This document shows positions 34,425-46,463 of a DNA stretch of 64,000 nt, piece by piece. Every line of letters begins with the position of its first letter. Position 1 is the stretch's first letter. Under the pieces are notes generated by a model. The model was given only the letters and a program-made list of their open reading frames with translations, did not search any database and was not told the DNA's origin. The stretch lies in contig CM026391.1 in the NCBI GenBank assembly GCA_014843695.1, positions 14,381,365 through 14,445,364 on the forward strand, in the 5' to 3' direction. The translations under genes and the position numbers were made by a program. Origin of the DNA: Archivesica marissinica (taxonomy: Eukaryota > Mollusca > Bivalvia > Venerida > Vesicomyidae).

Positions 34425-34640
34425 TGCTGTGGTAGCACTCTCGCTTCAGGTGTGAAAGGCCCGAGTTCAAGCCCTGCTGGAGACGTTACGATTATTCCCT
34501 TAGGCGAGGAATTTAAATTCCACGTTGCCTCTTCTCTCTCCCTCATGGCAATGAATTCTATCAGGAATGAGGTATCATGAGTGATTAATATAAGTTGTAA
34601 GAACTTGTTTCGCAATCGAGCTAAAATAAATTTGTATACA
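34425..34640 (+). mobile_element. SINE family C, near full length
   Basis: Forward copy: GCTGTGGTAGCACTCTCGCT (A-box region) and CCCGAGTTCAAGCCC (B box), body GAATTTAAATTCCACGTTGC, CTCTTCTCTCTCCCTCATGG, and the end TAAGAACTTGTTTCGCAATC followed by GAGCTAAAATAAATTTG. Ends about 50 bp from the donor at 34688. Confidence 0.82.
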
Positions 34641-34687
34641 TTTGTTGAAATAGCAAATAATGGGTGTAATGACGATCTATTTCCTAC

Positions 34688-34814
34688 CTGATTCATGTTG
34701 GTTTTTGCATTGTTGATGGTATTCTGTTCAGGGCTGGTGTCCATTCCAATGTAACTCGAGTTAGTATTGGCCATTGTCTCTCCCTCGTAGGTGTACGCTG
34801 TACCCAAATTATAT
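34688..34814 (-). CDS. OTUD4-like: OTUD4/ALG13-like protein, internal exon (127 nt)
   Basis: Acceptor CTTTCTATATTGTAG before ATATAATTTG at 34814; donor GTAGGAAATAG after AATCAG at 34688. One nucleotide completes the Gly codon begun by the exon ending at 39976, then YNLGTAYTYEGETMANTNSS, YIGMDTSPEQNTINNAKTNM and NQ. It ends at a codon boundary, matching phase 0 of the exon at 30186. Low-complexity Asn/Thr/Tyr sequence, likely disordered. No motif is recognised in it; support comes from splice sites and phase. The acceptor's pyrimidine tract is the apparent template of the adjacent 48-bp array. Confidence 0.78.
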
Positions 34815-35460
34815 CTACAATATAGAAAGGTTGCAATGTGTAATGTCGTAGCGTAATAATATATGTAATGTAGAAAGGTTGCAATGTGTAATGTTGTAGC
34901 GTAATAATATATGTAATGTAGAAAGGTTGCAATGTGTAATGTTGTAGCGTAATAATATATGTAATGTAGAAAGGTTGCAATGTGTAATGTCGTAGCGTAA
35001 TAATATATGTAATGTAGAAATATTGCAATGTGTAATGTTGTAGCGTAATAATATATGTAATGTAGAAAGATTGCAATGTGTAATGTTGTAGCGTAATAAT
35101 ATATGTAATGTAGAAAGGTTGCAATGTGTAATGTCATAGCATAATAATATATGTAATGTAGAAAGATTGCAATGTGTAATGTCGTAGGGTAATAATATAT
35201 GTAATGTAGAAAGGTTGCAATGTGTAATGACGTAATGTACTTATATATGTAATGTAGAAAGGTTGCAATGTGTAATGTCGTAATGTAATTATAAATGTAA
35301 TATAGAAAGGTTGCAATGTGTAATGTCGTAATGTAATTATATATGTAATGTAGAAAGGTTGCAATGTGTAATGTCGTAATGTAATTATATATGTAATGTA
35401 GAAAGGTTGCAATGTAATGTAGAAAGGTTGTAATGTCGTAATGTACTTATATATGTTATG
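34815..35460 (+). repeat. 48-bp minisatellite, about 13 copies, related to an acceptor site
   Basis: Unit GTAATGTAGAAAGGTTGCAA followed by TGTGTAATGTCGTAGCGTAA and TAATATAT, spacing 48 bp (34873 to 34921). It begins inside the exon's own acceptor: on the minus strand ATTGCAACCTTTCTA is shared by the acceptor and every unit, but units read ACATTACATAT where the acceptor reads TATTGTAGATA, so the AG is lacking. Confidence 0.93.
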
Positions 35461-35650
35461 TTATATGTTATATTTCGGGTTTTACGCCTGCATCAGCACA
35501 ATTTTGGGCTATATCGCTGGCGGACAGTTTACCTAACAACACCTTTCCTGGGCAGGCTCCAGCGGTTAACCAGTACTTGGGTGCACCAACCTCAGTAAGA
35601 AACTGCCAACTTTTTCATATAAATGAGACACGGTCTGAGCGGGGCTCTGT
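35461..35650 (-). mobile_element. SINE family B fragment without the tRNA head
   Basis: Contains ATATTTCGGGTTTTACGCCT, AACACCTTTCCTGGGCAGGC, GCGGTTAACCAGTACTTGGG and GAGACACGGTCTGAGCGGGG. It stops in the B-box region, where the next minisatellite starts. Confidence 0.82.
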
Positions 35651-36645
35651 AATGTATATGCTGCACCAAAGTTACAACTGTAATGTATATTATTTTAACA
35701 AGTTACAACTGTAATGTATATGTTTTGCCCAAGTCACAACTGTAATGTATATGTTTACCCAAGTTACAACTGTAATGTATATGCTGCACCAAAGTTACAA
35801 CTGTAATGTATATGTTTTGCCCAAGTTACAACTGTAATGTATTTGTTTTGCTCAAGTCACAACTGTAATGTATATGTTTTTACTCAAGTCACAACTGTAA
35901 TGTATATGTTTTTACTCAAGTCACAACTGTAATGTATATGTTTTTACTCAAGTCACAACTGTAATGTATATGTTTTTACTCAAGTCACAACTGTAATGTA
36001 TATGTGTTTACTCAAGTCACAACTGTAATGTATATGTTTTTACTCAAGTCACAACTGTAATGTATATGTTTTTACTCAAGTCACAACTGTAATGTATATG
36101 TTTTTGCCCAAGTCACAACTGTATTAATGTATATGTTTTTACTCAAGTCACAACTGTAATGTATATGTGTTTACTCAAGTCACAACTGTAATGTATATGT
36201 TTTTACTCAAGTCACAACTGTAATGTATATGTTTTTACTCAAGTCACAACTGTAATGTATATGTTTTTGCCCAAGTCACAACTGTATTAATGTATATGTT
36301 TTTACTCAAGTCACAACTGTAATGTATATGTGTTTACTCAAGTCACAACTGTAATGTATATGTTTTTACTCAAGTCACAACTGTAATGTATATGTTTTTA
36401 CTCAAGTCACAACTGTAATGTATATGTTTTTGCCCAAGTCACAACTGTATTAATGTATATGTTTTTACTCAAGTCACAACTGTAATGTATATGTGTTTAC
36501 TCAAGTCACAACTGTAATGTATATGTTTTTACTCAAGTCACAACTGTAATGTATATGTTTTTACTCAAGTCACAACTGTAATGTATATGTTTTGCCCAAG
36601 TCACAAATGTAATGTATATATTATACACAAGTTACAACTGTAATG
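35651..36645 (+). repeat. 32-bp minisatellite with 163-bp higher-order unit
   Basis: Unit AAGTCACAACTGTAATGTAT followed by ATGTTTTTACTC. A marked variant with TTTTTGCCCAAGTC...GTATTAATG recurs at 36101, 36264 and 36427, exactly 163 bp apart, so a five-unit block was amplified at least three times. Confidence 0.94.
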
Positions 36646-37440
36646 TATATGATTTACAAAAGTTACAACTGTAATGTCTATATTTACTCAAGTTACAACG
36701 GTAATCTACAGGTTATGCCCATATCACAACTGTAATGTCTATATTTACTCAAGTTACAACGGTAATATACAGGTTATGCCCATATCACAACTGTAATGTC
36801 TATATTTACTCAAGTTACAACGGTAATGTACAGGTTATGCCCATATCACAACTGTAATGTCTATATTTACTCAAGTCACAATGGTAATGTACAGGTTATG
36901 CTCATATCACAACTGTAATGTCTATATTTACTCAAGTTACAACGGTAATGTACAGGTTATGCCCATATCACAACTGTAATGTCTATATTTACTCAAGTCA
37001 CAACGGTAATGTACAGGTTATGCCCATATCACAACTGTAATGTCTATATTTACTCAAGTTACAACGGTAATATACAGGTTATGCCCATATCACAACTGTA
37101 ATGTCTATATTTACTCAAGTTACAACGGTAATGTACAGGTTATGCCCATATCACAACTGTAATGTCTATATTTACTCAAGTCACAATGGTAATGTACAGG
37201 TTATGCTCATATCACAACTGTAATGTCTATATTTACTCAAGTTACAACGGTAATGTACAGGTTATGCCCATATCACAACTGTAATGTCTATATTTACTCA
37301 AGTCACAACGGTAATGTACAGGTTATGCCCATATCACAACTGTAATGTCTATATTTACTCAAGTTACAACGGTAATGTACAGGTTATGCCCATATCACAA
37401 CTCTAATGTCTATATTTACTCAAGTTGCAACTTTAATGTA
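36646..37440 (+). repeat. 61-bp dimeric minisatellite with 305-bp higher-order unit
   Basis: Unit TCACAACTGTAATGTCTATA, then TTTACTCAAGTTACAACGGT and AATGTACAGGTTATGCCCATA: two halves each related to the 32-bp unit on its left. The variant ATGGTAATGTACAGGTTATG plus CTCAT occurs at 36881 and 37186, 305 bp (five units) apart. Confidence 0.93.
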
Positions 37441-38796
37441 CGTTTTACACAAGTTACACTTCATACAGACAAATGTGGTCCAAGAACATAGAACACAGTA
37501 GTCTGCAAGAAATCTGTGTTTAAATTACAAAAACAACAAAAACGTACAGTTGTTTCAAAAGCACATGTTTGTACAAAATACCTTGGAGAAAACATTTCCC
37601 GAGATCATATAATAACTTTCTAGATGTGTCTGTATATCATTGCGAGTATTCTACACGACCAACTGTCTGCTCTCAACAGAAGTACAGTCTGAACAGTAAA
37701 ACTATAAACATTCTACCACCCAACTACATGGCTTCCTGCAGCGAAAAACATCTAGACTGCAGCATGACTCGAATCCATAGAGCGGCAAGTGATCATCAAT
37801 CAATTACCCTAAAAGTACTTGGCCATGGCAACAAATGGAAACTTTTGTAGATCAGTATCCAATCATTGAATCATGCTTAATAATTGCACCGTCATGCCAA
37901 TTACACGTTATGTGATTAGTATGGATTGATAAGAATGAGGTCTAAATTCAATGCATGCAATTACGTTGTATTTTATGTAAGCAACAGCTGTGTAGAAATC
38001 TTCATTAATTCTTACCCGCCATTCCCCCCCCCTATCACCCCCCCCCCCCGATCTCTGTGACTGTGCGGTTGTGCACGTGATGCAAGATCTCTGTGGCTGT
38101 GCGGTTGTGTACATAATGTATGACCTCTGTGACTGTGCGGTCGTTAACATGTATTGACAATTGTTTACTCTCATTGTACCGCTAGTGTCAAGAGTGTTCT
38201 TACACGGGTGATAGCAGTGGAATAACACTTTATTCTCATTGTCTCATTGCTTTATGATTATTATCTTTGAAACATTGTCAATGTGAACATTGTCAGACTC
38301 GAGTCGTCAATGACATTGTTTACGACACCGTTCAAGCGCAGCATTCTAGTGTAATTTAACACACATTTACATCATTTTCTATATTAAAAACATTTGAGTC
38401 TAGAATAAAAAGCTTAATTGAATAATCGAACTGTATTGCACTTGTGATCATAGAAAGCTATTATTAGCACTAGTGCGAGAATGCCAATTGTGATAATATT
38501 GCTTTGAATGAATGTTCATTCGGTGATATATAATTCGATCATACACTGAAACAAACAAATGTCCCCTATATATTGGAGCATATGGTCGTTGATATCTATT
38601 CACCTTATAACAGCCTACATAATATCCATGCAACATGCTTCAGAATACTGTTAAAAAATACAATACATATACATATGGTGGTTTTTGTTTGTTAACGATA
38701 CGTCCGGCACCATTATGGTTAATGGTATATTGAGCAGCTCCAGACAGAGTAGACAAATAATAGACAAGTCAATGGTGAACATGTGTGGGGGGGACA
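37441..38796. other. Intron sequence, no exon recognised
   Basis: Unique sequence apart from a C-rich tract (38027-38050) and three GTGACTGTGCGGTTGT blocks about 56 bp apart (38058-38150). An open frame at 37569-37850 on the plus strand has no recognised domain or splice partner. Confidence 0.5.
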
Positions 38797-39908
38797 TACA
38801 GTCTGGAGGTGCTATGAGCTGTCCATAATGTTTGGACATACAGTCTGGAGGCGCTATGAGCTGTCCATAATGTTTGGACATACAGTCTATAGGTGCCATG
38901 AGCTGTCCATAATGTTTGGACATACAGTCTGGAGGTGCCAGGATCTGACCATAATGTTGGACATACAGTCTGGAGGTGCCATGAGCTGTCCATACAGTCT
39001 GGAGGCGCTATGAGCTGTCCATAATGTTTGGACATTCAGTCTGGAGGTGCTATGAGCTGTCCATAATGTTGGACAGAGTCTGGAGGCGCTATGAGCTGTC
39101 CATAATGTTTGGACATACAGTCTGGAGGCGCTATGAGCTGTCCATAATGTTTGGACATTCAGTCTGGAGGTGCTATGAGCTGTCCATAATGTTGGACAGA
39201 GTCTGGAGGCGCTATGAGCTGTCCATAATGTTTGGACATACAGTCTGGAGGCGCTATGAGCTGTCCATAATGTTTGGACATACAGTCTGGAGGTGCTATG
39301 AGCTGTCCATAATGTTTGGACATACAGTCTGGAGGCGTTATGAGCTGTCCATAATGTTTGGACATACAGTCTGGAGGTGCACTGAGCTGTCCATAATGTT
39401 TGGACATACAGTCTGGAGGTGCCATGAGCTGTGCATAATGTTTGGACATACAGTCTGGAGGTGCCATGAGCTGTCCATAATGTTTGGACATACAGTCTGG
39501 AGGCACTATGAGCTGTCCATAATAGTCTGGAGGTGCCATGAGCTGTCCATAATGTTTGGACATACAGTCTGGAGGTGCCATGAGCTGTCCATAATGTTTG
39601 GACATACAGTCTGGAGGTGCCATGAGCTGTCCATAATGTTTGGACATACAGTCTGGAGGCTCCATGAGCTGTCCATAATGTTGGACATACAGTCTGGAGG
39701 TGCCATGAGCTGTCCATAATGTTTGGACATACAGTCTGGAGGTGCTATGAGCTGTCCATAATGTTTGGACATACAGTCTGGAGGTGCCATGAGCTGTCCA
39801 TAATGTTTGGACATACAGTCTGGTGGTGCCATGAGCTGTCCATAATGTTTGGACATACAGTCTGGTGGCGCTATGAGCTGTCCATAATGTTTGGACATAC
39901 AGTCTGGA
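38797..39908 (+). repeat. 42-bp minisatellite, about 26 copies
   Basis: Unit GGACATACAGTCTGGAGGTG followed by CCATGAGCTGTCCATAATGT and TT, spacing 42 bp (39361 to 39403). Several units are shortened. Open on many frames because 42 is a multiple of 3. On the transcribed strand each unit contains ACTGTATGTCC, a donor-like GTATGT word. It ends about 65 bp from the donor at 39976. Confidence 0.95.
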
Positions 39909-39975
39909 GCATCCGCTACCCAGACACAATTTCAGCTGTAATTTATTTTGTTTTGTATCAGCATTATCAACTTAC

Positions 39976-40100
39976 CCTTGAAAGCTTGACGAATTGTATT
40001 GTTCTTGTTTGACGGGAGATCGTGACTGGTAGACGGGGTAGTTTAATGCCGAAGAGTTGTCGTAGTAACCTCCAGTAGCCGTGGGGACAATTGGCATGTC
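39976..40100 (-). CDS. OTUD4-like: OTUD4/ALG13-like protein, internal exon (125 nt)
   Basis: Acceptor TTTGTGTTTTCAG before GACATGCC at 40100; donor GTAAGTTGATA after TTTCAAGG at 39976, close to the consensus. Encodes DMPIVPTATGGYYDNSSALN, then YPVYQSRSPVKQEQYNSSSF and Q; phase 0 in, phase 2 out, which fits the exons at 61164 and 34814. Tyr/Ser/Pro-rich, probably disordered. Codon use and strong splice sites support it. Another exon could still hide in the 21-kb intron upstream, although phases already match without one. Confidence 0.8.
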
Positions 40101-40139
40101 CTGAAAACACAAACATATGAAATATTTAAACTTGTCAAG

Positions 40140-40374
40140 TTTTCATTAAACAATTATCACATGATCAGTCGAGGGTAAGGCAGTTTGTCACATGATCAGT
40201 CAAGGGTAAGGCAGTTTGTCACATGATCAGTCAAGGGTAAGGCAGTTTGTCACATGATCAGTCAAGGGTAAGGCAGTGGTCACATGATCAGTCAAGGGTA
40301 AGGCAGTTTGTCACATGATCAGTCATGAGTAAGGCAGTGGTCACATGATCAGTCAAGGGTAAGGCAGTTTGTCA
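40140..40374 (+). repeat. 30/31-bp minisatellite, left part of a split array
   Basis: Unit CACATGATCAGTCAAGGGTA followed by AGGCAGTTTGT (31 bp) or AGGCAGTGGT (30 bp). About 8 copies, then the 6.6-kb transposon begins mid-unit at 40375; the array resumes at 46974. Confidence 0.95.
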
Positions 40375-41399
40375 TAGTGAGAGTCACTACAAGGGTATTT
40401 TGCAATAATTGCTCGCTTAATTCTAGAATTTAGCCACTTGGTGTACTGATAGAATGATAATGTGTGGACCTTTTCCTAACGAGACCCTAGGTTCTGGGTC
40501 CCCCAATATTCAAGATGGCCACCAAGATGGCCGCCGTTTTTGCAGCGTCAGTGAGTTGGACATATAATTGTATTATACTTTTATTACTTGACAGATTTAA
40601 ATCAAATCAACTGGATATCATAGATATTAAATGTATGCTTAAAATGAAATACATTGTGGGTGCTCATTGGTCAAAGTCAAATTACATAAAAAAACACATT
40701 TTTACTGTGCATAAGTACCTTTATTTTGAAAACTATAGGTTTTAATAGTATGTTATTTACATTAATGTAATGCATGATGTATGCCCTTTAATTTGGTATG
40801 TTGATTACTGACTTCTGTTTTGTATCCATTGATATACAAGATGATTTCCAAGTTTGCCGCCATTTTCCCAGTGGAATCCAAATATGTATTGTGCAATAGA
40901 ATGATTATATATTTTTTTCTTTTTAGATTAAAATAAACGTTTAAATGTTTGATACACATACAATCGACATAAATGAACTCTAAAACAATGTTAATATTTT
41001 ATAACTGCTAAGAAATATGTATATATAGTAGTAGCCGTATATCCGGATATGGTATTGATTCGGATATTAAAATGGTTGCATTACTAAATGGCTTACATTT
41101 TTATAATTTAGTTAAATTATGCACACAAACTAATTATTATAGTGTATGTACTGTCATAAGAAGTCAAATTCCCGGAGCATTTGTTTTGCTAATGCATGGC
41201 TCTTGTTACTAGTATATTTGATAACCACCAGTAGTATGAAATTTTTATGTAATGGTTGCCTGCAGCAATAACAAACTACTAACACAAGATTCATCACAAG
41301 AATGCATTACTAACTTTACTAACATAATACCAACGTAGCATCAATGTCAAAAAAAGTTAGTTGTCATAGCTAAAACTGAAAACATTGATTTAGAAAAAA

Positions 41400-44300
41400 C
41401 ACTGTCGACAAGTAGTATAGAGGAATATGAAATTGATTGGGCAAAATTTGTATTGTGCCAGGAGAAAAACAATGCTCATCTTCTGTGTCCAGTTAGTTAT
41501 GAAACATTCCTACAGGACATCAACCGTTATTATAGGTCTGGACGTTGTCTATATCAACTCCATAGCAACTTAGTTGGTGATATTGCTAAAAGTATATGGT
41601 GCAAAATGGCATAAAACATGTAGAAATAATGTTGGATTGTGGAAATATGAACGACAAGAACGCCATGCAACTTCAAGCAGGAATGACCCAACAGAAACTC
41701 CAAGAAAGGTAACCCGTCTAAGTAGTGTTGATGCGCAGCTCAAGTGGATACTAAATGCTTGACACAACTACACAACTTTTACGTTGGATGCTATGTGGCC
41801 TTGAAATAGCCAGGCTGGTTAATGAATTTGAAGATTCAAACATTGTCTCTACAGCTGAATCCAATTACAAACATCACGAACAAACAAAGAGTATCCAACA
41901 TACATTTCAGCGGCAAGTAAATGATCTGGTGTCTGTGATACAAAACCTAAGAAACCCGTTTGCTGATAAATCGGATGACCTACTAGTTCTTGACACAAGA
42001 GATATTGTTGAACCAAGTGTAGCAGAGAGCATAAAACACTCAACAGACTTGGGGAAGCAGCAATATGAGACATATGTACAGGAGAGGCTTGCAACACGTG
42101 AACAATCAGTGACAGACACAATTAAACGAACCAAATTGACCTTTCTGCAAACGCCACTTAGGCACGCCCCCCATAGTTACAGGTGCTCGCTGTAACCACG
42201 CGAGACAAGCTATCTAACAAAATGGCGTCTAACGCAGACCTGCATCGAGTTAATCTAGATAAAATTCCGTCGAATTTCTCGGTTTTATTTCACCCAGATA
42301 AGAATATCTCGTTGAAAGCAAGGGTTTTAGGTGAATTCAGGTGATTTCGTATAATTCCTTGTTCGTCTAATGGTAGTTTCGTATACTAGTGCATTCGTAT
42401 AATCACAGGTTCGTATTTTATATATATATAGTACTGCACTATACAGGCCCATTATAATAATGCTATTATTAGCTATTTAGGTAAGTAGACACAATTATGA
42501 ATGGGACTATGTAGCCGTATGTTTGCCATACCAGGAGTGATTATCTATCTAGGTTTCATGCCACTAATCAAGATTAATTAAAGTGAATAGGGGAGAATAA
42601 ATAAATCATTCCGCATTTTCGATGATTCCAACGGTGGCACTTATCACAGCTAAGAGCATGCATACGGCTGGAAACGTGACGAGAGCAAAAAACGCATGGA
42701 AAAATAAACACCATGGTTGTAATGAAATTGATGTGAAGAGCATGATATTTATACATGATTCAAGGGCTTGGACATATGGCACGGCTCAGCTCTAAAGCTG
42801 ATAAAACATGGGCATACAAGCCAGCATCACAAATGTTTGAGCCGACCAATCAAGGTGTGAAGAATAATATATATTCTCCAGTAATTGATTAATTTGTCAA
42901 CAGCCCATCTCATAATAGACGTAGGTGTGAAGGTTATTTCTCTAAAGTACAGATATACGGATGAGGACGTGTTAAGTGTTCGTGGTAAATGCTTGCGCAG
43001 TCAACGGAAGAGTGAACAACCACATCGTGTCAACTTTGACATCAAAAGAAATGAAATATGCCACCGTCTTGAGAGACTCGACCCTATGCCTCCTAGAAGA
43101 CTCGAACATTAGGCCCAAAAACTGAACACCAGTACGTTCACTGAGCTAATATGGGAATCCCACAGCTCTGCACATGCATGTGTACTATTACTACTATCTG
43201 ATCCCTAGTCCACCATCCACGACAATATGTATGAACCACATGTATAATCACCACTATACTCACATATCTCTTGTGAACGGTAGATCTATTAATGCAGAAT
43301 ATATTTTTTCGAAATATTTTATTATGCATAAATAAATTAATTTCAACTTACTTGTGTGCAAATATATCTGTTTGCATTAATTTTGGATGTATTCAGCTGG
43401 TCGTTTGGTCGTTCACACAACTTAATCCACCTTAGACATGTTTTCCAGATTTGTCTTAGGTTTTGAAAATGGCACGAATTTAACGTCACCTATCAATCGA
43501 TCTGGATATCTACATCACTGTCACACAGCCCGTAACTACATCTTTTCACCATTGTCAATGACAGACAGTATTAATTAATTTTAAATATTTTTCAAAACAT
43601 AATTTCAGATCACGATCACTCGTTATCAGATTTGATTAAAATGTTACTACATAACTCATTTATCTAACAGAACGATAAAACAATGACTCGGTGTAGTAAT
43701 CAATTATATAATTATGTGCACACATTTTATAATTGACCAATTAGCACAATCAGTGCTAAATTCCGATGTGAAATACTTTGATCTTGATAGCAGTGGCCCC
43801 TATCGGGTATTATAACTCGGCGGTCTCTGTGATGTACCGTTAGTGGGTAAGTTGTTGATTGCTCCCAATAAACAGTGTGACACGCTTAAATTTGATTGCT
43901 GTGTTTGTGAGAAAAGAATGACTATATGGGGTCAGTCGGTGTTTTTATAGATGCATTGTTTTTAAAGCAGCTGTCTGGTATTTTGTGGTTCATATACACA
44001 CTTAGATTTGTCCAAGGATTTTGAAATGGGTTGAATTTAACGTCGATCACCAGGATATCGACTAATTTTGTACTATAACTAACCCACACACCAAAGCTAC
44101 ACATTTTCAACATCATTAAAACAATTTTAAACCCGTATTTTCGATCAAATTCACGCCTTTTCAAATTTGTCTACTCGTTACTAGTGTGTCTAATATGCAT
44201 TGTTTGTCTAACAAGATGGCAGCGATAAACCGTTGCCGGGGGTGTGCGCGAATGGTGCGATGCGATTGGCTAACGCCAGCTGTCAATCAAAATCGGCAGA

Positions 44301-45745
44301 AAGGTCATTACCATTGTTCAGCAGGCCACCATTTGGGAAACAGTCAAAACAAAAACTTGAACTTGTGTCCCTTAAAGTGACTTGCGCTTTATTCTTGAGG
44401 CTGTATGTGTCGTGTCAGGTTCGAAAAGGAGACCTTAGCGAGTTCTTCTCACATGAAAACACTAAATATGCCCCATCACTCTCACACTTTGATAACTTGC
44501 GCACTGGTAAAAAGTCTGAACTGACGCCCTGCCCTGTCTGGAACAGCTCTGCCAGTCATGTGAACCAACACATGAAAATCCAGTGGTAGACGCGCTGTTG
44601 TTTGATGGTGCTGCGATTATTAACATGCTGAAGCCACAGAAAAAATGCAGGACATTTCAGGATTATGCTGTAGACGTGTTTCTGCCATATGTACAAGGGC
44701 ATTTGACTAATGTCCATAGAGTTGATTTAGTTTGGGATAGATACATTGACACTAGCTTGAAAACTGGGGCACGGGGAGATCGTGGTACTGGTATTCGTAA
44801 AAGGGTGCTGCCCGATACGACAATTCCATCTAACTGGGACACCTCCCTGCGAAATGATAAGAACAAGAATGAATTCCATATGGAAAATATATCATTTCCA
44901 CAAAAGGGGTCATTATTGAAACAACAGCAATCGAAAATAGAGATTCCATTGCACCATGCTCACATGAGGAAGCAGAGAGCAGGCTTCTACTTCACACAGC
45001 TCATGTCGGCAAATCTGAAATGAAGCGGCTTATGATTAAGACAGTTGATACCGACGTTATTGTGACAGCTGCAGGAATGTTCAGTAAGTGTGGCTTAGAT
45101 GAGCTATGGTTTGAATTTGGCACAGGAAAACTTCTCAGATATATACCCATACACAGCATGGTCACAACTATGGGCGAAGATATGGCGAGGGCATTGCCAG
45201 GATTCCATGCATTTACGGGCTGCAACCAGGTGTCAGGATTTCTGGGATAAGGAAAGCGAACAGCTTGGAACACTTTGTTATCATTTCCTCTGGCAGTTCA
45301 GGCATTTACAACATTGGGCAACACACCAAGTGAACAGCAGATCAATGACTGTATCCCTGTTGTTGAACAGGTTTGTTGTGTTGATGTACAACAGGTCAAG
45401 TCAATGAGAAAACACCAATGATGTCCGTCAGGATCTATTCACACAGAAAGGCCGTGCTATAGATGCTGCTCTTTACCAGCACACACAGCGTGCAGCCTAC
45501 CAGGCAGGCTACTGCTGGGGTCAAGCACTATGTCCATCGCCAACACTACCATCTCCAGCAGAACATGGATGGACAAAGGAAGCCGACCTACACTCACCAT
45601 GGAAACCACTGTGGACAACGTTGTTACCAGCATCAAACTCCTGCATGGAATTATTGAAGTGTGGCTGTGACAAGGATAAGGGTTGTCGTGTGTGAAGGTT
45701 GAGCTTCCATGCACCGCTTTATGTAAATGCAATGGACATTGAGAT
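41400..45745 (+). pseudogene. Decayed transposase-like gene of the 6.6-kb transposon
   Basis: Pieces in order: IDWAKFVLCQEKNNAHLLCP (41437 on, Cys-type N-terminus); GAKWHKTCRNN (about 41605); LVNEFEDSN and HHEQTKSIQHTFQRQVNDLV, LLVLDTRDIVEPSVAESIK (41815-42060); then, after the nested element, LFSRPPFGKQSKQKLELVSL and GDLSEFFSHENTKYAPSLSH (44313-44500); VDALLFDGAAIINMLKP and VDLVWDRYIDTSLKTGARGD (44586-44790); HEEAESRLLLHTAH, IKTVDTDVIVTAAG and FHAFTGCNQVSGF (44965-45245); RFVVLMYNRSS (about 45368); and a Cys-rich end with CTALCKCNGH (about 45730). At least four frameshifts and several stops. The same layout recurs in many uncharacterised invertebrate and fish repeat proteins; I infer a transposase. 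The HEEA...TVDTDV spacing suggests a nuclease fold, unproven. Confidence 0.75.
42138..44306. mobile_element. 2.17-kb non-autonomous element nested in the transposase gene
   Basis: Ends GACCTTTCTGC / GCAGAAAGGTC (11-bp perfect inverted repeat), flanked by ATT at 42135-42137 and 44307-44309. Removing the element and one ATT joins the host reading frame (KRTKL then LFSRPP) with no extra base. No coding sequence of note inside. It contains diverged direct duplications: blocks at about 43440-43690 and 43995-44220 share TTTTGAAA.TGG...GAATTTAACGTC and TCTAACA motifs, and TCTAACAAAATGGCG occurs near the left end too. Confidence 0.88.
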
Positions 45746-46235
45746 AGGCTTTAAGTACAATTGTATCATTGATGGCCTTTGAATTGTAAAACAAGGTTTC
45801 ACAATTAAGAATCTACGCCACCTGATCTATGCTCAATGTCTGTGTCCTCAGGTTCCCAATCATGCTGGATTGCATTATTGTTGAAACCGACACGCAATTC
45901 TGTTCCCGCCAGGATTCGAATGAGGCCAGTGATTTATTTAACATTATACCACAGTGCTTCCTGGACATGAATAGTGTTAAATATGATATCGGAATGGCAT
46001 TATCTGGGTAATAGATGACCCGTAGGTACGTTGTACCATGATTCATATTCATTTCAGTCTTGTATTTTTATTACACACATTGTATTTGTAAAAGTGTAAT
46101 ATGGAGGCCATATTGGTTATTAGTCGTCATTATGGTGAAACCTACATAACTTTAAATAATATACTGTAGTATAATTATATAAAGCGATATTATGCATATA
46201 TTAAAAAGAAAATATGTTAATAGAAGTAGTTACTA

Positions 46236-46463
46236 TTATGTTATATTTCGGGTTTTACGCCTGCTATATCGCGGGCGGGCAGTTTATCGCAGGCTCCAGC
46301 GGTTAACCAGTACTTTGGTGCACCAACCTCTGTAAGAAACTGCCAACTTGTTCATATAAATGAGACACGGCCTGAGCGGGGCTCGAACCCGTGACCATCA
46401 GTGATGATAGGTTACAGTGGTATACAAGTCAGCGACCTTAACCACTCGACCACGGAGGCGGAC
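46236..46463 (-). mobile_element. SINE family B copy inside the DNA transposon
   Basis: Minus-strand head CGCCTCCGTGGTCGAGTGGT and GGTTCGAGCCCCGC; body through GGTTAACCGCTGGAGCC to CGAAATATAACATA. A short deletion removes the AACACCTTTCCTGGG segment. Confidence 0.85.

Noticed and set aside
37569..37850. 93-codon plus-strand gene
   Set aside because: No recognisable domain, no splice partner and no neighbouring gene; it lies in an intron on the opposite strand. Cannot be excluded without RNA data.
38448..38636. Short minus-strand frame as a further exon of the OTU/Tudor gene
   Set aside because: No matching acceptor/donor pair with the right phase, and the exons at 39976 and 34814 already fit each other.
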